This document shows, piece after piece, positions 11,732 through 22,721 of a stretch of 64,000 bases of DNA. Both the position numbers and the translations under genes were made by a program. Source of the stretch: Lenzites betulinus. Its lineage: Eukaryota > Basidiomycota > Agaricomycetes > Polyporales > Polyporaceae. The number at the start of each line of letters is the position of its first letter. Within the stretch, counting starts at the first letter, position 1. The notes beneath the pieces were generated by a model. That model searched no databases. It was not told the DNA's origin and saw only the letters and a list, made by a program, of their open reading frames with translations. The DNA lies in the NCBI GenBank assembly GCA_022264855.1, contig JABYQU010000014.1:640911-704910 (forward strand). Reading direction: 5' to 3'.

Positions 11732-13348
11732 CTAAGGGCTCATCATGCCGCGCCTGTGGTACTCTCCTCCTCGCAGGCCGTTCGCGGGCGGATGCGGACG
11801 GTGGTGTGAGAAACCATCGTCCTCCATCTCGTTCCGACTGTCGTCGGCATACGTCGAGTCGGCGTCTCCGCTGGCTGCGGAATGGAGACTCATCGTCTCC
11901 GAGGAGGCGGAGGAATGGGGCGCTCGGATGGTCGGCTCGTCGTCGGTCTCGCCGTCGACGTCCGTCTCCGTATCGCATTCGGTTGCAGACTCCGATGTCG
12001 ATACAGAATGGGCGCTGACGGAGCGCCGGTATTCGGACGTGGGGCGGGAATGGGAAGGGGTGTAGGTGTGTTGATGAGGATGGTGAGAGGCGTCATGGTG
12101 TGGGGGTCGGGCCCGCATGTGCAAGTGTGCGATATATCCGTCTACAGCCGTGAAATACGTGAGAGGGCCAACCGGTGACTGATGCGCGTCGTGGGTAGTG
12201 GATGGGGGAGAGTCGGGGAGGAAGGATGTGAGCGAAACGCCGGAGGGTATCTGTGACTGCTGTGCTAGCTTGCTCGCATAAAATTGAATGTCGTCCTGAG
12301 AGATCATGAGGTGAAAGTCGTTCAACAGCAAGAACTGGAGCTCTAGTTGGTTGAGTTCGGTAAGCGGAAGCCCACCAACCTAAAATATGTAGTTAGCATT
12401 ATGTGGCGTCACGAGACAACAAATGTTGATACAAACCTTCGCATATCGTGAGTTTGTGTAGAAGACATCACTGAAGAATTTGCTCGCTACTGTCACACCC
12501 GCGATGACAAGGCGATGCACATTGTACAAGTCGATAGCAAAGACCTTTCCACATGTCTCCTTCGCCAACTTCATCATCCGGTCAAAGTACACGAGCAACG
12601 AAAGGAAGACTTCATTGCTCGCCGGGCAATACTTCTGGATGCGAGTGAGGTACGCCTCGAGCGCGATTGTGGGCACGTTTCGGGCATGGAAGGCGAGAGA
12701 GGATGTCGTGGACAGGGCGTGGCGAGACGCGGAGGTCAATGTTCGCCATATAGGAGGATGTGGCTCGGATACATTTGTGTGTGGATGCATGGAGGACGTC
12801 AGGTAGGGCTCGGAATGATCGCGGTCTGTGTTCATGGAAGCGATCTCTGACAGCGCAGCGGCGAGGAGGTGGAGGAGCGTGCTTGAGTCGTAGGCGTGAA
12901 TGTCCACCGGGGTGGAAGACGGTCTCACGACAGATTCGGGCTCGTTGTCTTCAGACTCAGAGCCTGGCGGCGTCGACGGATCGTCTTCATGGCCGTCATA
13001 TGTAGACGAGCGCGTGGAGGCAAATGACGGTGTCCGCGGTGGCGCAGAGCGTCGAGGAGATGAGGGACCCTCCAGAGGACCTAGACGCGATGCCGGATGC
13101 GCCGAGTGAGCCGCGTGACTCGACGAGGACGACGATGAGTACGACGGAGCGACAGTCCGGTAGGGAGGTCGGGTCGACGAGCTTGGGGCGGTTGGTTGGG
13201 TTCTATGGGGGACGTCTACGGGAGTATGCATGGGATGGGGCGCCAGAGCGAGCATGTCTGGAGAAGGGCGTGATGGTATCGAGAACGTCGCCTGCAACGA
13301 TGATGAAAGCGCGAGCTCGATGTTCGTCGTGATGACAGGAAAAAACAA
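11732..13348 (-). CDS. PHO80-like cyclin with long disordered flanks
   Basis: Cyclin of the Pho85-partner family, expected to bind a Pho85/CDK5-type kinase in nutrient or cell-cycle control. Two exons, 12437-13348 and 11732-12379, split by a 57-nt intron; about 519 residues from the first Met, or 31 fewer if the Met at 13255 is used. The first 190 residues are Ser/Pro-rich and disordered. The cyclin box covers roughly residues 220-345: VPTIALEAYLTRIQKYCPAS, NEVFLSLLVYFDRMMKLAKE, FAIDLYNVHRLVIAGVTVAS, KFFSDVFYTNSRYAK, then, over the intron, VGGLPLTELNQLELQFLLLN and DFHLMIS. KFxSDxFYTNxxYAKVGG is diagnostic for Pho80-type cyclins. The tail is Ser/His/Asp-rich. One of three Pho85-type cyclin genes in this window. 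Confidence 0.88.
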
Positions 13349-13762
13349 GACGACACTAACCCACGGCGCTACCGCGGCTGTTCAGTGACACATGTCACAC
13401 TGACATGCCGCTCGGTCACAGGGAGCCTCCGTTTCCTCCGCTCCATCGCTTGCCCCGCTTCGCATCTCGGACTGCCTTAATCCAAGGACTTCTCCCTCCT
13501 AGAACCTCCTCTGCCGTCATCGCATAGCGCTATCCTCGGAGGACTAGTAGCACTGCCGAAGGCACGAGCTATCTGGGACACAATCGCCTATGAAGCCCTG
13601 TCTCGGCGACTGCAGATCCTGTTTTCTTGCGTATCTCGCCCAAATACATCGAGGCTTGTGATGCGCCCAGATAGCGGTTTTTTGCGTGGCTGGTAGATTC
13701 TTAGGTCCTTGAGGAACCGCTGGCGCGTATCTAAATGGATCTACGACAACCACATTGGTGCG
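13349..13762. other. Intergenic, no gene seen
   Basis: Promoter side of the PHO80-like cyclin and 3' flank of the disordered protein gene. No coding signal. Confidence 0.5.
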
Positions 13763-15095
13763 TTATGCCGCCCGGAAGGGCGGATCTGCCTTTCGCGAAC
13801 CTGAACTCTCTAGTCTACCTCTTCGTCTTGGTCCCTGCTCCTCGCCTTTGTCCACAAGCATTTCATCGTCTGTGTCCGATCGATGGGCGCCTTGGTTGTC
13901 TAAAACTACCGGGCTGTCGTGCGCAGCAGGCTTGAGAACCTGCGCGGATAACGTGTCAAGGGTGAGTTTGTTTCTCACAACGTGCAACGACTCGCCGGAA
14001 AAGTTACTAGGCACTTACATTCTTGGGAGCTCGCCCCATTCCCCTAGTGATCTCCCCGGGCCCAAACATCCTGTCCAACCGTTCCTTGAACTCGCCCACG
14101 TTCGACCACCGGGTTTCCGTCCAAACGGGCTGCGCGCGATGCTTGCCCTTGCTTCCCTGCCGCAAGTCGTCAAGCTGTAGTGGAACGTGCACCCGATCCC
14201 GAACCCGGGCTTGCTGTCCGCGTAACAAGGGCGCCTGCGCATACTTGGCCAGGACCATCGATGGGGCAACGTGCGTGTTGAGCAGCTTGTCAACCCGCTT
14301 CCATTCTTTCATATCCGAGTCCTCCGTGATCGGTGGCAAGGGCCTCTTCGCCTTACGTAGCGGATGCGCCGGCGTACTCGCAGTAGCCGCGCGAGTCCCA
14401 GGAACTAGCAGAGCGCCGGTAGCTCGGGATGGATTGTGAAAGTCGCTGTGGGTGATCGGGGAGGGTTTGGACTGCGCCGGAATGGCACCAATGGTCGGTG
14501 TGTGTTTCCTAGCAGAGCGTGTGTGGGGTGGTAGAGTAGGGGCCTTTGGCAAGGCAGGTTCAAGTGGAAAGGTAGGGGGGATGGGTAAGGCCTCATGGAA
14601 GGCGCTGGAATGCTTTCTTTTTGCTGGTATATGAGCATTTGGACTGCTCATGGAAGGCATACTCTGTGGGACTGGAGAACTAAGAATTGCCGGCTGTGGA
14701 CTTGTATGATCCTGGTTGGACTTTGTCATGCCTACTTGCATAAGGTCTTTGTTCATTTGCTTGCCAGTGGTGATGGAGGATTTGACCTGTTGAGGGTGCT
14801 CTTCATCTTCATCAGATGATCCATCAACAGGGAGGGTAGTCCATGAAGGGAGGTTTGACTCTGGGCTTATTGGGCTTGTTTGGAAACTGGTGCAAAGAGG
14901 TAAAGGCTGATGCAGGGTGGGTGGTGGTAGGAATTGGCTTTGAGAAGTCAGAGTGGTCTGGAATATATTTTGTGAGCCATGGTGGGCAGAATACTGGGGA
15001 TTGTAGTGCCCTAAGAAATGATTAATAGGGAACATATGCATGAAAGCATATATTACCTGGTGCTGCACCATATGGATGTATGGTGGGTTGTGCAA
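13763..15095 (-). CDS. Disordered protein of unknown function; 5' half in CpG-poor DNA
   Basis: I do not recognise a family. The main exon, from about 15095 or further upstream down to about 14020, joins through one intron to a last exon ending at 13763 (QVLKPAAHDSPVV read as NVLKPAAHDSP after splicing, end SSGSRKADPPFRAA). The N-terminal 200 residues are Ser/Pro/Gln/His-rich (TTLTSQSQFLPPPTLHQPLP). A more ordered C-terminal part contains EWKRVDKLLNTHVAPSMVLA, RVRDRVHVPLQLDDLRQGSK and NVGEFKERLDRMFGPGEITR, probably helical. The 5' start is uncertain: a good splice acceptor (ATTAATCATTTCTTAG) lies just inside the long frame near 15022, so an upstream exon is likely. Base composition changes along the gene, from GC-rich and CpG-normal below about 14640 to AT-rich and CpG-poor above it. 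Confidence 0.5.
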
Positions 15096-15890
15096 ATCTT
15101 TGGGTAGCTGGTAGGCTCATAGAGTATCTAAGAAAGGGGAAAGGTATGCATATTAGTAAGGCACTTTCAGGTCATTTTAAAGCAGATCTATAAGATAACA
15201 CTTCCAACTTGTGCAAACTTTAGTAGTCAAATCAATTAGATGTTTGACTTCACATTTGTGACTGCATTGCAAATATAGCCTAGTATCATTCATTTAAAAC
15301 TTACCTGTTGCTTATTATTATGTCAAATGTCTTGAAACTGAGCAGGATTGAGCTGATAGTGGCTTGGAGAGTGCAGAGGTATAAATAAGGTCCTTCGTTC
15401 AACATGATATATATAGCCTCTCTGTGTATTTGTATTTGTTGGTGTTTGTTGAAGCAGCTAAATATATCTCACACAACATGATCATCAATCCAAAGTACAT
15501 GATTGGTTACTGTGCAGCTCAGCATCAGTCACATATATATTACATCACATCTAAGAGCATCAACTCACCATTTATTATCCAATTAGGTCATTTATGCACC
15601 CATGCAGCCAGGGCAAAAAAACACATGTCAGATCAAACACTACTTTAGGGAAAGCAGATGAGTCACTCAAGCTTACAAAAACCTTCAATAATATCTCTGC
15701 AAAGGTGTTGATTGTTGATGTCTTTATACTATAATCAACCTTAATGAAACCTGATTCATACCAAGCATAGTATACTGCCCAATCAACCTACACCCCAAAC
15801 TTGTGTCTAAACAACTGCTGCATGTTAAGATGTGATGTTCATGGAATAATAAAGATGTGTAGCAGGGCATATTAAATACATGCACCAATC
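14640..15890. other. AT-rich, CpG-depleted island (possible relict element)
   Basis: In about 1,250 bp I count only two CG dinucleotides (one near 14690, one near 15395), while CG is abundant on both sides. TG/CA words and A/T runs are enriched. No terminal repeats or transposase motifs were seen. The island covers the 5' half of the disordered gene, the gap 15096-15895 and the 3' flank of the glucosidase II beta gene. Confidence 0.6.
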
Positions 15891-15895
15891 TGGAT

Positions 15896-18086
15896 CTATA
15901 GCTCCTCCTTCTTACCAGATGCATAGCCCTTCTCTTCAGAGGCGGACAACGGCAAACACAAGGCCGGGGAAGTAACCTTGAACTCATACTCACACTTCTC
16001 GGGCTCAGATACCGCAAGAACTGCGTTTTCGGTGCCGCAAGACATAACGAGCTAGAGGCATGCCATGCTTAGGACGAGAAGCGCCATTAACACAGCCATG
16101 TGACGTACCGTAACACTACGTTGCGGGCCATTCCAGCACTTGGCGCCGCGCGTGTAGCGCTGCTTGCTGTAGAACTCCGGAGAGCCTTCGGCGACACCAG
16201 GGGCGTTGTTCCAGGTGTCAAAGTGTCTGTGTGCTGTTGTGAGGAGGGTTGTGCATGATACCACAAGAAGCACGTACCCGAGACTGAACGTCGATCCACC
16301 CTTGACCGGCTTCTGGCGCGCCTCGTCAAACAAGCACACCTCATAGATGTAGCTGGAATCAACTGTGAGTATCAAACAAACGAATACAGAAGGTAGAGTT
16401 TGCACATACTCGCCGACTTCCTTGCTGATGCAAGTGCGATCGAGCTTCTTCCACTCGCCGTCCTTCCCATACCACTCAGGGTCGAAGAGACGGCTAAGTT
16501 CGCGATCTGCGTTGTCCTTCTCCTTACGGGTCAAATCCAAGCTATGTTTGGCGTCGCTCAACGACTTCTGAAGGCGCGAGGCATCTGAAACGTCCACGTC
16601 AGCCCGGGCGTCAGTTGCACGACGCTATTCGACTGACCAGCCGACTCTTCGGTGGACGCCTTGAGGAAACCCAGCGCGTCAAGCCAGGAGACGAGCTGGT
16701 CTCGAAGAGCCTCATATTGAGGTACAAGAGCATCAGGGAGGTATGCTGAGAGGCTGTAAACTGAAGCAAGGCTTAGTAGGACTCGCAAAAAGCTGTCAGG
16801 TTGATACTTACGAATCGCGGTCGGAGAGGCCGGTGCTCCAACGTGCTTATCATGCTCAATGAGCAGCGCGTCGTAATCCGTTGCCAGGAGCTCGTCGACC
16901 TGATGCTGAACCTGCAGTTCACTCCAGAGACCGTCGTCTTCCGCCTCTTCAGATTCCTGCTCGGCCGCATCGTCAGAGCCTTCCTCTGCAGCAGGCTCTT
17001 CATCCTTAGCAACGTCGTTGATGTGTGGCAAGCCAGCGAGATGCTCCCAGCCACGAACAGCCTCAAGAACGGCCATGTCCTGGTAGTTGGGGTTGTAACC
17101 AGTGCGCAAGTTGTCGAGGATATTGCCTAGTTCATCTTCACGCTCGAGATGCTTCTTGTACTCGCGCTGGAGAGACTTCAAGGCGATCACATGGGTCATG
17201 AGTGACTGGTATAGCGCTGTTTCAACGTGCAGTTAGTACAATCGTGCGAGGGTATAGTATGGTCAACCTACGCGATTGCTTCCTCGCTTCGAGGGCAGCG
17301 GCCGACAGAGACTCTGTCCGTTCTACGAGATCTGTGTAGGACTCGTGAGTAGCGGAGCCATGAGCCGATGACCAGTAGGTACGATACCCTTGAGACGCGC
17401 AACCTCCTTTTCACGCGTAGCAATCTCTTGCACGGTCTGTGCAAGCTCCTGTTCAAGTCGCTTCTTCTCCTTCTGGGCGAACGCAATGTACGTCGAGCGA
17501 ATCTTCGAGCCCTAGAACCGCAGTCAGACTAGATTGCAATGTGTACAACACGATATACTCACAGTCTTGCGCAACTTTTGCTCTGCCTTTACGCGTTCTC
17601 GGTACACCTCCCCGACCTCCTTGCAGGCGTTCTTGCAGACTCCGGGTGCCTCATCAGAGCCGTCGCAACACTCCGGTTCTTCAAAGAAGTTCAACATACT
17701 GTGGGCCCGACAATGATCGCGAACATACCACAAAGACCATCGTTCACTCGGGTGCTAGGTATATAAGAAGGGATGTGTCCCGCGTTCGCACAGAAGAACT
17801 GCGCGTTTGGACATGCGCTAGTGCCTGTACGTTGCTATATGAGAATAAGTCAGGTACCAGTAGATCTGGACTGACCAGGTTCGTCGCTGCCATCCGCACA
17901 ATCACAATAGTCGTCGTTTACCGCAGAATAGCTAATAGTTTTCGAACCATCCAGACACTCCCAAACCTCCGACGAGCCTTTCCGGACTGGAGAGTAGCGA
18001 GCGACCAGGTCTGGAGACACTCCACGCGGCCGCTCAGAGCCAGCGAGGACGTGTAGAGGTAACAACAAGAGCAGCCAGGGGTGCAT
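15896..18086 (-). CDS. GTB1: Glucosidase II beta subunit (PRKCSH/GTB1)
   Basis: Regulatory subunit of ER glucosidase II, which trims glucose from N-glycans and retains the catalytic subunit in the ER. The Met at 18086 gives a signal peptide ([20 protein letters not shown]); an in-frame Met lies 14 codons upstream. The N-terminal domain has two Cys/Asp LDLa-type Ca-binding repeats: [14 protein letters not shown] and [20 protein letters not shown]. Coiled-coil exons follow ([40 protein letters not shown]), then an acidic stretch ([20 protein letters not shown]). The C-terminal MRH domain shows [45 protein letters not shown] and a last Cys pair ([18 protein letters not shown]). The end is KKEEL, a relative of the HDEL/KDEL retrieval signal. 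At least nine introns. Confidence 0.93.
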
Positions 18087-18681
18087 GAGAGCCGGTTGTG
18101 AACGTGTGCTACGTGGAAGCGCGTTCACTTGAAGCTACATCATTGTCACGTGATGCGAGTCCTACTATGCGATGTTTTGGTTTCCCACTGACAAGAACTG
18201 CAAGATGCATAGCAGGCAGCTGTTGCATTGAAACTCGCGTTTGGGTGCACATCCAGATGCAAACTCACACATGTTCATCATATCTCCGTGTACTAGTGAA
18301 ATACCTACCTGAACGCTGCCAGGAGCGCACATAATGAAAGAAGCGCTCGTGGATCCTGCATGTAACGAGCGCTCAATCTTTCAGTCGCCGCTCGGCAACT
18401 TGCGGCTACCACACTGGGATTTGCTCAACTGCCCGCCAACGCCATCGACAACATCGCCGACCAAAGAGACTGTGAGTATGCCCCTCTGTGTTCTTGGACA
18501 GGCCCTAGGATGGACCTCTGGACGTTGCTCGACGGATTCAACGAGAAATAGCGGTCGAAAACGACTGGCTTTCGGCTGGATGCTCTCGGCGACATCTGGA
18601 TGCAGCTCTCCGCCTTCCCTTGTGTTACTCTCGTCAACTATGGAATAGCCCGCTTACAACTTGCTCCCTCTAGAATTAGCC
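18087..18681. other. Intergenic between divergent genes
   Basis: Promoter region of the glucosidase II beta gene (minus) and 5' leader of uL2 (plus). A frame of about 100 codons at 18334-18648 has no recognisable motif and is probably leader. Confidence 0.5.
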
Positions 18682-19668
18682 ATGGGTAGGGTCATTCGGG
18701 CACAAAGGCGGTCGCACGCTATCGTATGTTCCACTGCTGTCTTGTGTTGGATGCCGCGTTAAAGCTAGAATCACGGTTCCGTTAGTTCAAATCTCACACC
18801 CACCACAACAAGTCTCCTGCGCAATTCCGCCCCCTCGACTTTGCGGAGCGCAATGGGTACGTCAAGGGTATCGTAAAGGAGATTATCCACGACGCCGGCC
18901 GGTGCGTTCAATATATCCCACTTTGTAGCTTCTCGTGCTGAACAGCGATCAGTGGTGCACCCCTTGCCCGCGTCGTCTTCCGTGACCCCTACCGCTACAA
19001 GCTCCGCAAGGAGACCTTCATTGCGACTGAGGGCCTCCACACTGGCGCCTTCGTCTACTGCGGCAAGAAGGCGCAGCTCAACGTTGGCAACGTTATCCCC
19101 GTGTCTCAGCTCCCTGAGGGTACGATCGTCTGCAACATCGAGGAGAAGGCTGGTGACCGTGGCGCGCTTGCCCGCACGTCCGGCAACTACGCGACCGTCA
19201 TTGGTCACTCGCCCGAGGACAACAAGACTCGTATCCGTCTTCCTTCCGGCTCGAAGAAGACGATCTCCGGCAGCTGCCGTGCTACCGTCGGTATTGTCGC
19301 AGGCGGTGGACGTATCGACAAGCCCCTGCTCAAGGCCGGTCGGGCGTTCCACAAGTACAAGGCTAAGCGCTACAAGTACGTTAATTGACTTTATGCCATC
19401 AGCAGTGTACTGACTACATGTGTAGCTGGCCCCGTACTCGTGGTGTTGCTATGAACCCCGTCGACCATCCTCACGGTGGTGGTAACCACCAGCATATCGG
19501 TAAGGCATCGACGATCGCCCGCTCTGCCGTCCCCGGTCAGAAAGTCGGTCTCATTGCTGCGCGCCGGGTACGTCATTTCGTCAATAATGTGACGATATTC
19601 GCTCTGATATCAGCCCTGCCCTCCAGACTGGTCTGCTGCGCGGTACCGTCAAGGTCAAGGACGTCTAA
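18682..19668 (+). CDS. RPL2: 60S ribosomal protein uL2
   Basis: rRNA-binding protein of the large subunit near the peptidyl-transferase centre. Start [14 protein letters not shown] at 18682; an intron joins to [20 protein letters not shown]. Further blocks: [20 protein letters not shown] (split by an intron inside the Arg codon), [60 protein letters not shown] and [20 protein letters not shown]. After the next intron comes [20 protein letters not shown], with the universally conserved His of this loop. The last exon gives [13 protein letters not shown] and the stop at 19666-19668. Length and motifs are normal for uL2. Four introns. Confidence 0.96.
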
Positions 19669-20120
19669 GGGGCTTGACATGGAGACGTTTTGCGATGTTG
19701 TTTTTTATGCTGCCCTACCCCACTTGCACGATGTTACAAAAGCTTTGTATGCAGACCATTGCATATGCATCATGACCATGCCCTGCCGCACCACCAGTGT
19801 ACATGTTTGAATCTCTGGCTGCGAGTTGTACTCCGTGTAGTTGAGAAACGTAAGCGATACGTTGAATGCGGACTTGGAGACAACTTCGAGTGCAACGCAT
19901 CCGTCCTTCCGTTGAGCAGACACCGACTCGCACGTTGTGGAGGACCCCGTGCGGGAAAAGGAAAGTGCCGGGGGATTAGCGTACGCGTGACGTGGGGGAG
20001 GAGCGGGACCCCTGCTCGGAGTCGGCCCGGCCATAATTACTCTTAGCTCTCGCGACGAGGTCAGTCCCCTCTTCGCTCCCGGCGTTCTCTCTCCACGCCC
20101 TCTTTGTACTAACCACCACC
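19669..20120. other. Intergenic, promoter of the ribulokinase gene
   Basis: 3' flank of uL2 and upstream DNA of the FGGY kinase. The start codon sits in the context CCACCACCATGTCC. No other feature seen. Confidence 0.5.
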
Positions 20121-22287
20121 ATGTCCCAGTCAGCGTACTACATTGGTATCGATGTCGGCACGGGCTCTGTCCGCGCAGGCCTCGTCAAGCACGATGGCAC
20201 TCTCGTCGCAACACATACAGAGGAGACTATCACCTGGCGCGATCCACAGGATCATCGCATCTTCGAGCAATCAACCAACAACATATGGACCGGCATGTGC
20301 ACATCCATCAAGGCTTGCCTCCAGGAGGCCAAGGTGTCCCCCTCCGAGGTGAAGGGTATCGGCTTCGACGCGACGTGCTCTCTCGCTGTGTCCGACACCA
20401 ATGGCGAGCCCGTGGTGGTCACAAAGGGCGATCAGTTGGGCTTGAATGGCGATCGCAACATCATCCTTTGGGCGGACCACCGCGCCGAGAAGGAGGCGGA
20501 GCTGATTAATAGCACCGGGTCGGTCGTGCTTGACTATGTCGGCGGCACCATGAGTGTACGTACATTTAATCGCGCGGACATGCCCGACGAATGCTTACTG
20601 GAATGTGCCGCAGCTCGAGATGGAGATTCCCAAGACCCTCTGGCTGAAACGTAACATGAAGCCTGAGCTCTTTAAGCGCTGCCAATTCTTCGACCTTCCC
20701 GACTTCCTGACTTATCGCGCGACCGGATACAACCGCCGCTCATGCTGCTCCGTCGCGTGCAAGTGCTCCTATGTACCCACGAAGAACGGCTGGCAGCCTG
20801 AGTTCTTCGAGAAGATTGGGCTGGGCGAGTTTGTTGAGAACAATTTCGAGCAGCTGGGCCGCGAGGAGGTCCTCACCGCCGGCATGCCTATCGGGAATGG
20901 GCTTTCGAAGAAGGCGGCCGAAGAGACCGGATTGCTAGAGGGCACGCCCATTGGAAGCGGTGTCATTGACGCGTACGTTTTACGTGCAGTGTCTTTGCTG
21001 ATGACCCCTAACGTCACTTTAGCTACGCTGGATGGCTTGGCACCGTAGCTGCGCGTTACAAGGTCAAGGGAAAGCTCTCGGACGAGGTGCCTTCGCTTGA
21101 CGAGTCGAGGCATCGATTGGCTGCCGTCGCCGGAACGAGCACATGTCATATCGTGCAGGTACGGAGTCGCCTACATTGATTGCGTCTGTGTACATGCTGA
21201 ATAGCAGTCATAGAGTCCCGAGGGTGTCTTTGTGAACGGCGTATGGGGCCCGTACAAGGACGTCGTTTTCCCAGGGTGGTGGATGAACGAGGGTGGTCAA
21301 TCTTCGACCGGTCAAGTACGTTTGCTTGCTAGGACGACGGTACTCAACTGACCTCGTCGTGCAGCTTATTGATTTCATGATCACGACGCACCCTGCCTAC
21401 CCTATACTCAAAGAAATGGCAGAGAAACAAAAGACCAACATTCACGAAGGTAGTCGCGTCGTCGCATATAAACGGGTGATTGGCTGACGTCGTATCGCGG
21501 CAGTTCTTCACGCGGAGCTGGAGAAGCTGCAAAAAGAGGAGGGAGCGGAGAACTGGACCGAGCTCACGAAAGACGTCCACTTCTACCCCGACCTGCACGG
21601 TAGGAGCTAATATACTGGCGGCCAGATAGAAGCTAAACTTTGCATCTCGTAGGCAACCGTTCTCCCCTGGCGGACCCTCGCATGCGCGGCTCCATCGTCG
21701 GACTCACCCTCGTACGCGCACGAGCTCGATTGTGTGCTTCCTCACTTACCGTCTCCGGCAGGACTCGAACTTCGGCGACCTCGCGCGCAAGTTCAACGTC
21801 ACAATGGAGGCGATCGCGCTGCAGACGCGCCACATCGTCGACCAGATGAACGAGAAGGGCCACGCGATCCGCTCGATCTACATGTCCGGCGGGCAGGCGA
21901 AGAACGCGATGCTCATGCAGCTCTTCGCGAACACCTGCAGCATGCCCGTCGTGCTCCCGCAGAGCAGCGGCGCGGCCGTCGTGCTCGGCGCCGCGATGCT
22001 CGGCCGGTTCGCGGCGGAGGCGCAGGGGAAGAGCCTCGGGAAGGACCAGCGCGGGCAAGCGCTCTGGGAGATCATGGTGCGTGAATAGTGGCAGCAGGGA
22101 TATCGCGGTTCGAGTGGGCGGGTACTGATATTTGCGACAGGTCGAGATGACGCCGCCGGGGACTATGGTGGAGCCTGCTGCGAGCCCGAAGGAGAAGAAG
22201 CTCCTCGAGGCGAAGTACAAGATTTTCCGCGAGGCCATCGACATCCAGAGGCGTTGGCGCAAAGAGATGGAGGAGGCGAACCAATGA
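20121..22287 (+). CDS. FGGY-family carbohydrate kinase, D-ribulokinase-like
   Basis: Phosphorylates a pentulose, most likely D-ribulose, with ATP in the cytosol. Starts [20 protein letters not shown], the phosphate-1 ATP loop of the family. Then come [40 protein letters not shown] (conserved WADHR), [85 protein letters not shown] (the GGQS signature of ribulokinase-like members), [40 protein letters not shown] (FGGY signature) and [20 protein letters not shown]. The end is [17 protein letters not shown]. About eight introns, full length. The TYRATG segment is followed by YNRRS rather than the usual acidic DDTRS-like run, a possible local change. Substrate assigned from family only. Confidence 0.87.
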
Positions 22288-22721
22288 AGAGGCGATGTGA
22301 TCTGTGCAGAGGAAAGTAGTAATGCCGTTAAGGACGCTTGTATAGACCAATAGAGTCAGGATGTACCAACAATCTAGTGCTTGCCGGGGTGTTGTAAGTT
22401 CAAGTTCAATGCAGCTGCAGTTGGCGTTCTTTCATCCCTTCGCACGATGTCGTGCGTTCAGACAGTTCACGCAGGCAAGGTTGACAGTCGAGAAGCCTCT
22501 CCGAGTAGGAGAGGCTGCGTTTACATTGCGAAGGCGCAAGCCAACTGCGACCGCAGCACTTGCGGTCGCGAAACCCAGAATACACTACAGTACTACTTTT
22601 ACAACACTGGGTATCATCCGGAAACCGAGACCTAAAACTAAATTTGACCAGCCCAGCATGCCGCCGGTCCCGCCACCTGCACGCCAGGCCTATCTAACAT
22701 CAAGAAACCTGGGGCCCACTC
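22288..22721. other. Intergenic between converging genes, with hairpins
   Basis: 3' flanks of the ribulokinase and the second cyclin gene. A plus-strand frame of 124 codons (22361-22735) looks random. The notable content is the set of three perfect inverted repeats listed next. Confidence 0.5.
22441..22569. repeat. Three perfect inverted repeats in 130 bp
   Basis: 22441-22456 has 7-bp arms (CGCACGA) with a 2-nt loop. 22495-22515 has 8-bp arms (GCCTCTCC) with a 5-nt loop. 22547-22569 has 9-bp arms (GCGACCGCA) with a 5-nt loop. All three are free of mismatches. Confidence 0.7.

Noticed and set aside
18334..18648. 104-codon frame upstream of uL2
   Set aside because: Possible leader or small gene, but no conserved motif and no clear splice pattern; left unassigned.
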